DNA of 48,755 nt, taken from Planctomycetota bacterium (GTDB lineage: Bacteria > Planctomycetota > Planctomycetia > Pirellulales > Pirellulaceae). The translations under genes were made by a program, and so were the position numbers. The stretch is from contig JAPLNJ010000962.1 in NCBI GenBank assembly GCA_026692885.1, forward strand, positions 1-48,755, in the 5' to 3' direction. Under the pieces are notes generated by a model, which searched no databases, was not told where the DNA came from, and saw only the letters and a program-made list of their open reading frames with translations. This document shows positions 41,607-48,755 of the stretch, one piece after another; position 1 is the first letter of the stretch; every line of letters starts with the position of its first letter.

Positions 41607-42651
41607 CGGACCTGGACTCTCCAGAACTGGATGGGACCGGCAACCCAGGCGGATCGACGCTGGGCCACTGTCCCGGAAGACGCTGCACGTACGGCAACAC
41701 AGGCTTTTCACCCTCGTTGTTCAGACGTACGGTTGCGCTGAGTGGGTAGGTGAACGCTCTCTGGCTGCTGCTGGTCTGCTGAGTCACTTGACTCGACCCC
41801 TGCGAGTAGCTGGAATCCGTGCTGGGTGACGGCCCACTCGAACCGGCAGCTGTCGTCCGCGCCAGCAACCGACCGGGACCTGGTAGCATCGCAAAATCGT
41901 GCCGCACGGTGACCACAAGCTGGTCCTGCCAGCCGATTTCGTTCGAAGTGAAGTCCTCCGGATACGGTTCGCGGTCGTGACGGGCAAGTTCCGGTTCATC
42001 GTCTTTGTGGCGAACGCGAATCTCCACGCGGGTATGCTGCAGCGAGTAGGCCAACTTGTTTGCCAAACGGGCCGGGATCTGCGGGTTGGCCAGGGCGCTG
42101 GGGGCGTAGGCCGCATACGCTTTCCAAAGCACCGGCGCAGCCGCGTTGCCCGGCAGGTCGTGCGGAGTGCCGACGTCGCGCGAAGGACAGACCGACAGGC
42201 AGGCCATCACAGCCGCGAGCTGAATGCGGTTGAACTTGGGGCCTTCGGGAAGAATTTGGTACTCGCTGTAGAGATACCCGTCGTCCGCCGTGACGTCTCC
42301 CAGGTACTGGTATCTGCCGATGCGGTTCTCTTGCTCGGCGCCGGCCCCCAGGTTCGCCGGAATCCAAACAATGGCCGAACGTGCGGCAGCAAACGCTGCG
42401 TACTCGACCACAATCCGGGCAATCAGGACTTGGCTCCATTGCACGATGAACATCAGGAGCATGATGAACACCGGCAGTGTGAGCACAAAACTCAGACTCT
42501 GCACCGCCCCCGTCTGATCTCGAGGCAAGCGTCTCAAGCGGGCCAGTTGCAGGCGCGCACCGCTCGCCCCTACCAGGAGGCGCAAGCCGCAGATCGCGGC
42601 CCCGATGGCCAACAGGTGCGGCAGACAGGCGATCAGAATTTCCCGGTGCAT
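41599..42651 (-). CDS. TadE-like protein, 350 aa
   Basis: Two hydrophobic segments are present: an N-terminal one (HLLAIGAAICGLRLLVGASG) and the TadE-type helix TGAVQSLSFVLTLPVFIMLLMFIVQ (about 47-71), followed by VEYAAFAAARSAIVW, a conserved region in TadE proteins. The later part contains a Ser-rich low-complexity stretch (about 272-300). It follows the prepilin peptidase gene by 54 bases and overlaps the TadG-like gene. The extra N-terminal helix is unusual for TadE. Confidence 0.82.
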   Translation of the reverse strand: MHREILIACLPHLLAIGAAICGLRLLVGASGARLQLARLRRLPRDQTGAVQSLSFVLTLPVFIMLLMFIVQWSQVLIARIVVEYAAFAAARSAIVWIPANLGAGAEQENRIGRYQYLGDVTADDGYLYSEYQILPEGPKFNRIQLAAVMACLSVCPSRDVGTPHDLPGNAAAPVLWKAYAAYAPSALANPQIPARLANKLAYSLQHTRVEIRVRHKDDEPELARHDREPYPEDFTSNEIGWQDQLVVTVRHDFAMLPGPGRLLARTTAAGSSGPSPSTDSSYSQGSSQVTQQTSSSQRAFTYPLSATVRLNNEGEKPVLPYVQRLPGQWPSVDPPGLPVPSSSGESRSDE

Positions 42652-42705
42652 AACCCAATTCCGCCTACGTCTCCGCTTCTCGTTCGTGGAGCAGCGAGTC
42701 CTCGG

Positions 42706-43275
42706 TCAGAACCAACGAACCACTTGAAATTGCACGATCAGGACTGCCGCCAGCGCGCTCGGCGTCAAGTGAAGATCCGTCTTCAAGCGTTGTCGTTCCT
42801 CGTCGCTCAACGGGCCTAGCGTCCGAAATCGCAGAGTGAAGGCCAGCACCTGGATGGTCCGGAACAACAGCTTCCAGGCCCCAAACTGCCAGACGAGCAT
42901 GATCGCGGCCAAGCCGCCACCCAGCACGAACGTCCACAACAGGGCTTCCAGTCCGCGCACTAGACCCAAGACAGCCCCCATCATCGCCAGCAGTTTGACG
43001 TCCCCACCTCCCACACCGCCGGGGAAGAACACGTAACACGTCAACATCAAACAGCCACAACTGGCCAGCCCCGCCAGACTGTCACCGAAGCCCACCAACC
43101 CCAACCAGCTGTTGACCGACGATTCCGGCTCCAGCCCCACCAGGGTCGCCAACCCGTTGCAGGCCAACGCCAGCACGATGCCCGGATACGTAGTCCAGTT
43201 GTAGATCAGACGCCACCGCAGGTCAGTGACCGTGGCAATCAGCAGGAGCACGATGAGCACTGACGTGGAAGCCAT
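42706..43275 (-). CDS. Prepilin peptidase (A24, CpaA/TadV type), 189 aa
   Basis: A membrane aspartic protease that cleaves prepilins. The first catalytic Asp is in IATVTDLRWRLIYNW and the second in GGVGGGDVKLLAMMGA, the two hallmark motifs of A24 peptidases. Several membrane helices lie between and after them (LVLALACNGLATLVGL, LWTFVLGGGLAAIML). The start at 43275 has GAGGG nine bases upstream; the longer frame includes repeat DNA. Small size fits the CpaA/TadV class without the N-terminal methylase domain. It should process the Flp-type pilin encoded just upstream. Confidence 0.9.
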   Translation of the reverse strand: MASTSVLIVLLLIATVTDLRWRLIYNWTTYPGIVLALACNGLATLVGLEPESSVNSWLGLVGFGDSLAGLASCGCLMLTCYVFFPGGVGGGDVKLLAMMGAVLGLVRGLEALLWTFVLGGGLAAIMLVWQFGAWKLLFRTIQVLAFTLRFRTLGPLSDEERQRLKTDLHLTPSALAAVLIVQFQVVRWF

Positions 43276-43295
43276 GGCGTGGTCGCCCTCGGTCC

Positions 43296-43415
43296 TTGAA
43301 GTTGCGCGTTTCGACGAGAAGTAGCTGAAATCGCCAGATTTCGGGCGGAAGCCGGGTGCCAACCACACTGCGAAACGGCCAGAATTCTGGCGAATTCTGC
43401 TACGCGCAACTTCAA
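43296..43415. repeat. 120-bp element with perfect 14-bp terminal inverted repeats
   Basis: TTGAAGTTGCGCGT (43296-43309) and its exact inverse (43402-43415) bound a unit that also contains the 14-bp palindrome GCCAGAATTCTGGC (43378-43391). It lies between the Flp pilin gene and the prepilin peptidase gene and might attenuate transcription or set mRNA stability there. Confidence 0.8.
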
Positions 43416-43460
43416 AGCCCGCGGTCGGGCCGGAAAGGGCTTTGTTCGCGCCGGGTTCTA

Positions 43461-43685
43461 CTATGTCCGCGCCTTCTCGGCACCGCCCTCCAAGTCCTTC
43501 ATCTGATCCTCGAACAGTCTCCTGATGCGCGGCCAGCCGAACTTGATCACGAAGATCAAGATGGGCAGAGCGATTGCGGCGATGATCAGGACCGTCTCAA
43601 TACTGACGCCACCCGCCTTGTCGTTGTGGATCTTCTTCAGTAGCGAAAAGAGTGTCCCCACGGTTGGTTTTTCTTTCCCAATCAC
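43461..43685 (-). CDS. Flp-type pilin, 74 aa
   Basis: The product has a short basic N-terminal leader (MIGKEKPTVGTLFSLLKKIHNDKAG) followed by GVSIETVLIIAAIALPILIFVIKFG, which has the G-x3-4-E-T/Y and hydrophobic core of Flp pilins; processing by the A24 peptidase is expected after the Gly. The C-terminus is short and charged. I choose the GTG at 43685 with GAGG eight bases upstream; the frame is open further but that part overlaps another gene. Such pilins are the major subunits of Tad fibres. Confidence 0.8.
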   Translation of the reverse strand: MIGKEKPTVGTLFSLLKKIHNDKAGGVSIETVLIIAAIALPILIFVIKFGWPRIRRLFEDQMKDLEGGAEKART

Positions 43686-43699
43686 GGTCTGCACCTCGA

Positions 43700-43912
43700 C
43701 TACACAAATGGCCACGAGATGAGCACACTCGTCATTTCGTATACCAGATTCATAATCCGCGGAGCTACTCGCAAAACGAATGCGACCAGCGGCAGCACCA
43801 CGGCCAGGACCAAGACGTAGTCCAAAGTCGCCGCCCCGTGTCGGCGGCCACGGTGCCCGCCACGGTGCCCTCGGTTCCACGAACATCGGTTCGATCTGCT
43901 GGTCCACAGCAT
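43700..43912 (-). CDS. Second pilin-like small protein, 70 aa
   Basis: A basic leader (residues 1-25, RGHRGGHRGRRHG) precedes ATLDYVLVLAVVLPLVAFVLRVAP, whose A-T-L-D-Y followed by a hydrophobic core resembles Flp/TadE-type prepilin helices. It ends RIMNLVYEMTSVLISWPFV. It sits 14 bases before the Flp pilin gene, as minor pilins often do. The start is uncertain and no strong ribosome-binding site is seen. Confidence 0.65.
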   Translation of the reverse strand: MLWTSRSNRCSWNRGHRGGHRGRRHGAATLDYVLVLAVVLPLVAFVLRVAPRIMNLVYEMTSVLISWPFV

Positions 43913-43949
43913 GGGCGCAATCTACACCAACTCATCAAGGAGTGTCAAC

Positions 43950-45071
43950 CTAATGGGCTAAGTCTTTCCACAGGCCCGTACTGTGAATGATCCGTGCGTC
44001 CAAGCCATGCCGATAGGGCTCCTCGGCAAACGTCGGCCGTTGCCCCGTAGGTTCCAGGCTGCTGCGTAGCGTTCCGGCCGCCGTCTTGCCGGTCATGCGA
44101 AGCTCGAACAGATCCCGGAATTCAAAGTGTTCCTTCTCATCCAACCCGACGTTCTCGGTGATGCACGTGATTTTGCGCGAGCCGTCCTCGGAGAACCGGG
44201 CCAGCTGCACGATCAAATGGATCGCCGAGGCAACTTGGGCTCGCGCCACGTAGATGGGGATCTGGACGTCCGACATGAGCGATAACGTCTCCAGCCGCAC
44301 CAAGGCATCGCGGGCCGTGCTTGCGTGCACCGTGGACAGACTGCCCGAATGCCCGCTGAGCATCGACTGGACCATGTCCAATGCTTCGCCCCCGCGAACC
44401 TCGCCCACGACAATCCGATCCGGACGCATGCGGAGGGATGCGCGGAACAACTCGCGGATGCTCAGTTCCCCGCGGCCGAATTGGTCCGGGCGCTGCACCT
44501 CCAAGTAGAGGCAGTGCTCTTGACGCAGTTTCAGCTCGGAGGTGTCCTCGATCACGACGACGCGCTCTTCCTCAGGTATGGCCGTCGAGACAGCGCCCAG
44601 CAGAGAGGTCTTACCGGTCCCCGTGCCCCCGGAGATCAGGATGTTCTTCCGCAGACGTACACAAATCTCCAGGAACTCGCGGGCCGTTTCGGACAAGGTC
44701 TCGAACCGGACAAGGTCCTCCAGCGTCAGGCCCCCGCGGACAAATCGGCGAATGGTCAGGCATGCGCCCTGCCGGCTGGCGGGCGGAAGTACGGCGTTGA
44801 CACGCGAGCCGTCGGGCAGGCGGGCATCGAGAATCGGAGTTTCGGCGGTGATATTCCGTCCGACCCACTGGGCGACATTCTGGATGGCAGACTGGAGTGC
44901 GTCTTCACTTTCAAAACGCGCGTCGGTCTTGTGCAGTCGCCCCTGACGCTCGACATACACCGTGTCGAAGCGGTTGACCATGATCTCCGAAACGGATTCA
45001 TCCTCCAAGAACGCTCCGATCGGGCTCAGGAAGTAATGGACGCTGGCTTCGAAAATAGCTTCGCGCGGCAT
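43950..45071 (-). CDS. Second CpaF/TadA-type ATPase, 373 aa
   Basis: The sequence has the CpaF core without an FHA domain: FLEDESVSEIMVN, DARLPDGSRVNAVLPP (82-97), Walker A GGTGTGKTS (148-156), Asp box VVIEDTSELKL, Walker B RIVVGEVRGGEALDM and HSGSLSTVHAS. It starts the leftward Tad locus, 37 bases before the small pilin-like gene. At 373 residues it is shorter than a full CpaF, missing most of the N-terminal helical domain. It may form a hetero-hexamer with, or act in a different stage (assembly or retraction) from, the FHA-CpaF at 34918; that is inference. Confidence 0.92.
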   Translation of the reverse strand: MPREAIFEASVHYFLSPIGAFLEDESVSEIMVNRFDTVYVERQGRLHKTDARFESEDALQSAIQNVAQWVGRNITAETPILDARLPDGSRVNAVLPPASRQGACLTIRRFVRGGLTLEDLVRFETLSETAREFLEICVRLRKNILISGGTGTGKTSLLGAVSTAIPEEERVVVIEDTSELKLRQEHCLYLEVQRPDQFGRGELSIRELFRASLRMRPDRIVVGEVRGGEALDMVQSMLSGHSGSLSTVHASTARDALVRLETLSLMSDVQIPIYVARAQVASAIHLIVQLARFSEDGSRKITCITENVGLDEKEHFEFRDLFELRMTGKTAAGTLRSSLEPTGQRPTFAEEPYRHGLDARIIHSTGLWKDLAH

Positions 45072-45116
45072 CGTACATCCCGAGGTTTCGTCGTCGAGCG
45101 GACTTCAGCCCACTCA

Positions 45117-45138
45117 GGCGGAATGCATTCCGCCCTAC
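45117..45138. repeat. Half GTAGG-type repeat overlapping the fba stop
   Basis: GGCGGAATGCATTCCGCC is a perfect palindrome followed by CTAC. The TAG stop of fba (complement of 45135-45137) is part of the GTAGG box, so the repeat supplies the stop codon. Confidence 0.75.
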
Positions 45139-46154
45139 GAAGTTCCCAGTTTGGCACGGAGGCTGGCCGCCTGACCGGCTTGACCAAACTGCTGCATGCG
45201 GTCGACGACCACCTGCTTCATCGCTGTGCGAGCCGGCTTCAGATAGTCGCGAGGGTCAAACTTGTCGGGGGTTTCCCAGAACACCTGGCGGATGGCGCCC
45301 GTGATGGCCAAGCGGTTGTCGGTGTCGACGTTGATTTTGCGGACGCCGTGCTTGATTCCGCGTTGGATCTCGTGCACGGGCACACCCCACGTCTGTTTGA
45401 TCTTGCCGCCGTACTTGTTGATGATGTCCTGCAACTCCTGGGGCACCGACGAACTGCCGTGCATCACCAAGTGGGTGTTCGGAATGAGTCTGTGGATCTC
45501 CTCGATGCGCGTCATGGCCAGGACTTCGCCGGTGGGCGGTTCCGTGAACTTGTAGGCCCCGTGACTGGTGCCGATGGCGACCGCCAATGCATCGACGTTG
45601 GTGGCTAAGACAAAACGAGCGGCCTCGTCCGGGTCGGTCAGCAGCTGCGAATGCGACAGTTTGCCCTCGGCTCCGTGCCCATCTTCCTGCTCTCCTGTCC
45701 CGGTTTTCAGCGACCCTAAGCACCCCAGTTCGCCTTCCACCGAAATGCCCTTGGCATGGGCCAATCGCACGACCTCGGAGGTGACCTTGACGTTGTACGC
45801 AAAGTCGGCCGCCGTCTTCCCGTCCTCTTTGAGCGAGCCGTCCATCATCACCGAGGTGAATCCATTCTCGATGGCGCTCAAGCAGGTCGCGACGCTATTG
45901 CCGTGATCCTGGTGCATCACCAGCGGAATTTGTGGGTACAACTCGACCGCTGCCAGCATCAGGTGACGTAAGTAGGCATCCTGGGAATAGGATCGCGCTC
46001 CGCGGGACGCCTGGACGATCACCGGCGAATCGGTCTCGCACGCCGCTTCCATGATCGATTGGATCTGTTCCATATTGTTGACGTTGAAGGCTCCCACGCC
46101 GTAGCCGTGTTCGGCGGCATGGTCGAGCAGGATTCGCAGGGGAACTAAAGCCAT
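45135..46154 (-). CDS. fba: Class II fructose-bisphosphate aldolase, 339 aa
   Basis: The enzyme makes or splits fructose 1,6-bisphosphate. Zinc and substrate motifs are present: [24 protein letters not shown] with a zinc His, [45 protein letters not shown] and [10 protein letters not shown]. Length (339) and the extended loop place it in the larger subgroup of class II enzymes, as in Calvin-cycle-type aldolases. The ATG at 46154 has AAGGAG eight bases upstream. Its stop codon lies in a GTAGG-type repeat. Confidence 0.96.
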   Translation of the reverse strand: MALVPLRILLDHAAEHGYGVGAFNVNNMEQIQSIMEAACETDSPVIVQASRGARSYSQDAYLRHLMLAAVELYPQIPLVMHQDHGNSVATCLSAIENGFTSVMMDGSLKEDGKTAADFAYNVKVTSEVVRLAHAKGISVEGELGCLGSLKTGTGEQEDGHGAEGKLSHSQLLTDPDEAARFVLATNVDALAVAIGTSHGAYKFTEPPTGEVLAMTRIEEIHRLIPNTHLVMHGSSSVPQELQDIINKYGGKIKQTWGVPVHEIQRGIKHGVRKINVDTDNRLAITGAIRQVFWETPDKFDPRDYLKPARTAMKQVVVDRMQQFGQAGQAASLRAKLGTS

Positions 46155-46205
46155 AGTGTGAACTCCTTAGTGTTGCGACACACATGAAGAACCTGAAATC
46201 GTAAG

Positions 46206-47129
46206 CTATGGGCCGGGAGTGATGATAGGGGTGGAGGCGTGTTGGGGGGCGAACAAGTCGTCGAGTTTGGTCTGGGCCAAGCGAACCAGGATGATCTTCC
46301 GCCTCAAACAGGCCGCTTGGTCGTCGGCAAAGAAGGCTTGGCCGATCCCTTTTTCCTCTGCGGCAGCGGTCCACAGCAGAGTTTGGCCCGGCACCAAAGT
46401 GGCTTCGACCTTGGTGTCGTCAAAGAACGTGCACTCGCGGTTGTTGTCCAGCCGAAACAGCCCTTGATCGCCGACCCAGCGTTGACGCGGGTTCCCATGA
46501 CGAATCCCGGCGATGACTTCCAAACGTACCCGGCCGTCTCCCTGCGGGTTAGCTTTGAGCCGCAGTTCGCAGGCCGCGTCCCGAAACACTTCACTGGTGG
46601 TCTCGCCATCCACTCGCCTCGTAACGACCAGCTCGGGCCGCGGCTTGCAGACGACGATGAATTGCGGTCGGCCGGCGCGGCATTGGAGCCGTCGCTGAGT
46701 CGGCACGTCGCTGAGGACAGCAGCACCATCTTTTTCGTCCAGAGCCACGCTGGTCTCCTGAGATTCCAGCCACTTTCGGATGTTCTCGGGAATTTGGGAT
46801 CCGAGTGAACCGCAGCGGATCCCCTCCGCGGCTAACCCCCGCCGCACCTCGGTTGGCAGGAACTGCTCGTCCGCTTCTCGCCACAACTCTTCTTCAACAC
46901 CGGCAGCACTGTCGCCCACGTCCACAACCGCGATCTCGAACAAGGCCCCATCGGACGCCATTTTCGGCGGTGCGAGCCAGTTCTTCTTCACGGGCGAGGA
47001 CGAGTTCCACTGAGCACAGCCGCCCGTCAAAGCAATCCAGCCGGCCAGCGATAAGATCAGCTGGGCACGCGACATCCGTGACCGCACGCGAAGGGGGCGG
47101 GAGCCTTTTTCGGTCACGGGCTTTGCCAT
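46206..47129 (-). CDS. Lipoprotein of unknown function, 307 aa
   Basis: A basic N-terminus is followed by a hydrophobic segment (AQLILSLAGWIALTGGC) with a lipobox ending at Cys about residue 38. The mature part starts with a polar region and has beta-rich segments (FEIAVVDVGDSA, RPQFIVVCKPRPELVVTRRV, GRVRLEVIAGIRHGN). Later there is a VEATLVPGQTLLWTAA strand pair, and the end is RRKIILVRLAQTKLDDLF. I do not recognise the family. The start (ATG 47129) follows AAGG; an internal ATG nearer the signal sequence is possible. It lies 51 bases upstream of fba and may be cotranscribed with it. Confidence 0.75.
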   Translation of the reverse strand: MAKPVTEKGSRPLRVRSRMSRAQLILSLAGWIALTGGCAQWNSSSPVKKNWLAPPKMASDGALFEIAVVDVGDSAAGVEEELWREADEQFLPTEVRRGLAAEGIRCGSLGSQIPENIRKWLESQETSVALDEKDGAAVLSDVPTQRRLQCRAGRPQFIVVCKPRPELVVTRRVDGETTSEVFRDAACELRLKANPQGDGRVRLEVIAGIRHGNPRQRWVGDQGLFRLDNNRECTFFDDTKVEATLVPGQTLLWTAAAEEKGIGQAFFADDQAACLRRKIILVRLAQTKLDDLFAPQHASTPIITPGP

Positions 47130-47326
47130 GCAAATCAACCTTGGCCCAAAAGAGACTCCCGACCCCGCGTCAACCGCCCGTCGTTGGCGGAACAGAGGCT
47201 TTCACGGCGCCCTGATCCGCAGGTGGCTGGGAGATTAGACGAGCGGTGAACCGGCGTCAATCGAGATTCGGTCGGCAAAGGGTTGACTCGCTCGGGTTAC
47301 GAGGATCTGCCCCGTAACCCACTGGA

Positions 47327-47399
47327 TGCGAGGCAGAGCCTCGCAAGCAGGCCGGCGGAGCCGGCAGGGCAGTGCGTTCCCAGGCAGAGCCTGGGAACG
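47327..47399. repeat. Three tandem short-loop hairpins
   Basis: In a row: TGCGAGGCAGAGCCTCGCA (47327-47345), GCCGGCGGAGCCGGC (47351-47365) and an 11-base-arm hairpin CGTTCCCAGGC-AGA-GCC... (47375-47399). All have three-base loops (AGA or GGA). They lie between the convergent-free lipoprotein gene start and the moeA end. Confidence 0.8.
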
Positions 47400-47429
47400 A
47401 GGAAGACGAGCGGCAGGAACGACAGCAGG

Positions 47430-48746
47430 TCAGTCGTAAAGCCAAACCACAACTTGCGTTCCAGCGGGATAGCCTTCACTGTCTTCAGGCACCACGACAA
47501 ATCCGTCTGCTCGAGTCGTCGAGGTTAGCATCGAGGCCCCGCTGATCGCCAAAGGCTCGACTCCGTCATCGGCCAATTTCACCCGCGCGTAATCGACGCG
47601 TCCCACGGTCGAAACCAGCTTGCGAGTCAAGGGCCGGTTCACTTGCTGATAGGGCCAGCGCGAATCCAGACCGCCCATCGCCCGGATGGCTCGACCCGCG
47701 AAGAAATCGTAGGCACATAGGCAGGACACCGGATTTCCGGGAAGCAAGAACACGATGCGATGTCCGAGTCTCCCCATTCCAGCAGGACTGCTGGGACGCA
47801 TCGCAATCCCGTGAATTGCCAGTTCGCCGTGCGCCGCCAGAACGGCCGGCGCGTGGTCCTCTTGGCCCACACTAGAACCGCCCGAAATCAAGACGACGTC
47901 CACGTCTTCCGTCATCGCTGCCAGGATCGGTTCCGGTTCATCGGGGACTATTCCCGGATTCACCAGGACGCCCCCGTCGCGTTGGACTAGAGCTTCCAGC
48001 ATCGGGCCGTTGGCGTCAGCGATTTGGTAACCCGTCGGTCGTGATCCGCGTGGCAGCAGTTCGTTACCCGTGATGACCAGCCTGACCATCGGTCGGCGGA
48101 CGACTTGCACCGCGCCGATTCCGATCGACGAAATCGCGCCGACATCCTGCGGTCTCAGTCGCCTACCTTGTCGGAAAACACGGGTTCCCGCCGCCACGTC
48201 TTCTCCGCGTCGAGCGATGTGCTTGCCAGGAGTGACTTGATCTTGCGCGAAGACTTGCTCGCCTTGAATTTCTGCCTTCTCGACAGGCAACACCGCGTCC
48301 GCGCCTTCCGGAACGGGTGCACCGGTCATGATGCGGATGGTCTGTCCCGGACGCAGCGTGCCCGGCCAACCGTGTCCTGGCAGGGAATCGCCAATGCCCA
48401 CCAGAGCAAGAGGATTGTACGGACCGGCTCATATCGTGTCGGCGGCAATCACCGCGAACCCGTCCATCATCGCCCGCTCAAATCCCCGGACGTCCACCTC
48501 GCTTCGAACGTCTTCAGCGAGCACTCTGCCAGCCAGACTTTCAAGCGGAACAAGCACTGAATTCAGAATCTGTGAGTTCCTGTCAGTCCATTGCCACGCA
48601 GCTTCCACTGTGACGCGGCTGATGAAACCACGCATCCGAACCATGGCGTTGGATCGCTCGTTTCGAACATGAGACATGGCAAGTCGATTCGTATTTACGC
48701 AGAAATGGACCGGCAAACCAATCCGTTCGGCGGCGGCCTTGATCAT
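47430..48746 (-). pseudogene. moeA: moeA interrupted by one in-frame TGA
   Basis: MoeA inserts molybdenum into molybdopterin. The N-terminal part ends ERAMMDGFAVIAADT, then ATA TGA (TGA at 48431-48429), and the same frame continues GPYNPLALVGIGDSLPG. The body has TIRIMTGAPVPEGADAVLP, VRLVITGNELLPRGSRP, VVLISGGSSVGQEDHAP and FLLPGNPVSCLCAYDFF, all intact. The TGA falls where MoeA has a Gly-like position (ADTFGA), so a single GGA-to-TGA change would explain it. The true start is uncertain: 48746 gives a long N-terminus without a good ribosome-binding site; ATGs at 48644 or 48635 fit the MoeA start better. A sequencing error is possible. Confidence 0.85.
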
Positions 48747-48753
48747 AACGTTG
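48737..48753. repeat. 17-base copy of the 28450-28616 repeat end
   Basis: CCTTGATCATAACGTTG is identical to the right end (inverted) of the 28450-28616 element. The window ends two bases later, so a further copy may lie just beyond. Confidence 0.55.
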
Positions 48754-48755
48754 TG

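Noticed and set aside
44325..45608. 427-codon rightward frame opposite the second cpaF and fba
   Set aside because: Spans two clear genes on the other strand and has no domain or ribosome-binding site.
48429..48431. Selenocysteine or recoded TGA in moeA
   Set aside because: No SECIS-like hairpin was recognised after the TGA, MoeA has no Sec position here, and a point mutation is simpler.

Overview
The window is high-GC bacterial DNA, most likely from a member of the Planctomycetota, perhaps a Pirellulales-like lineage. The pointers are several small conserved proteins I associate with that phylum, a DUF1015 protein, an ACP/dehydratase/ketosynthase cluster with odd members, a Tad locus with an FHA-type CpaF and a Ser/Thr kinase, and dense short palindromic intergenic repeats. 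This is recognition from memory; no database search was possible.

Positions 1-12371 are the right part of an integrated element. A tyrosine recombinase (11021-12187) sits beside the 3' end of tRNA-Pro(UGG) at 12297-12371, the usual arrangement for tRNA-targeting integration. The left end lies outside the window. A long leftward gene set (7199 down to 1) encodes a sigma-like HTH protein, a small membrane protein, a coiled-coil lipoprotein, a DUF1257 (Ycf35-like) protein, a DUF2997 protein, a Ycf46-like AAA+ ATPase, several proteins of unknown function and a DnaN-like protein cut by the window edge. Between the operon start and the integrase lies cargo: an intact DUF6946-like nuclease-fold gene, a remnant of an ADP-ribosylglycohydrolase, a broken kptA and two unknown genes.

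Positions 12588-25849 hold core genes: parAB with three parS sites, a DUF1015 gene, ahcY, trpF, a small lipoprotein, a fatty-acid-type cluster (fabZ, long ACP, a FabZ-like protein lacking the catalytic His, fabF), pdxJ and an ABC-F ATPase. miaE and a DegT-family aminotransferase gene follow up to 28307.

Positions 28704-45071 are a long leftward Tad/Flp pilus locus: second CpaF, two pilin-like proteins, prepilin peptidase, three TadE/TadG-like proteins, CpaB, FHA-CpaF, a broken tadB, tadC, a zinc-ribbon membrane protein and a 1150-residue Ser/Thr kinase carrying a caspase-like domain that lacks the expected His. The kinase plus the FHA domain suggest phosphorylation control of the pilus; this is inference. 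Class II fba, a lipoprotein gene and a moeA interrupted by one in-frame TGA close the window.

Intergenic space is crowded with palindromic repeats: GTAGG...CCTAC tandem hairpins, two about 190-bp elements with a large central hairpin, a 438-bp composite bounded by perfect 18-bp inverted repeats, and others. They reach into or abut coding sequences in several places.
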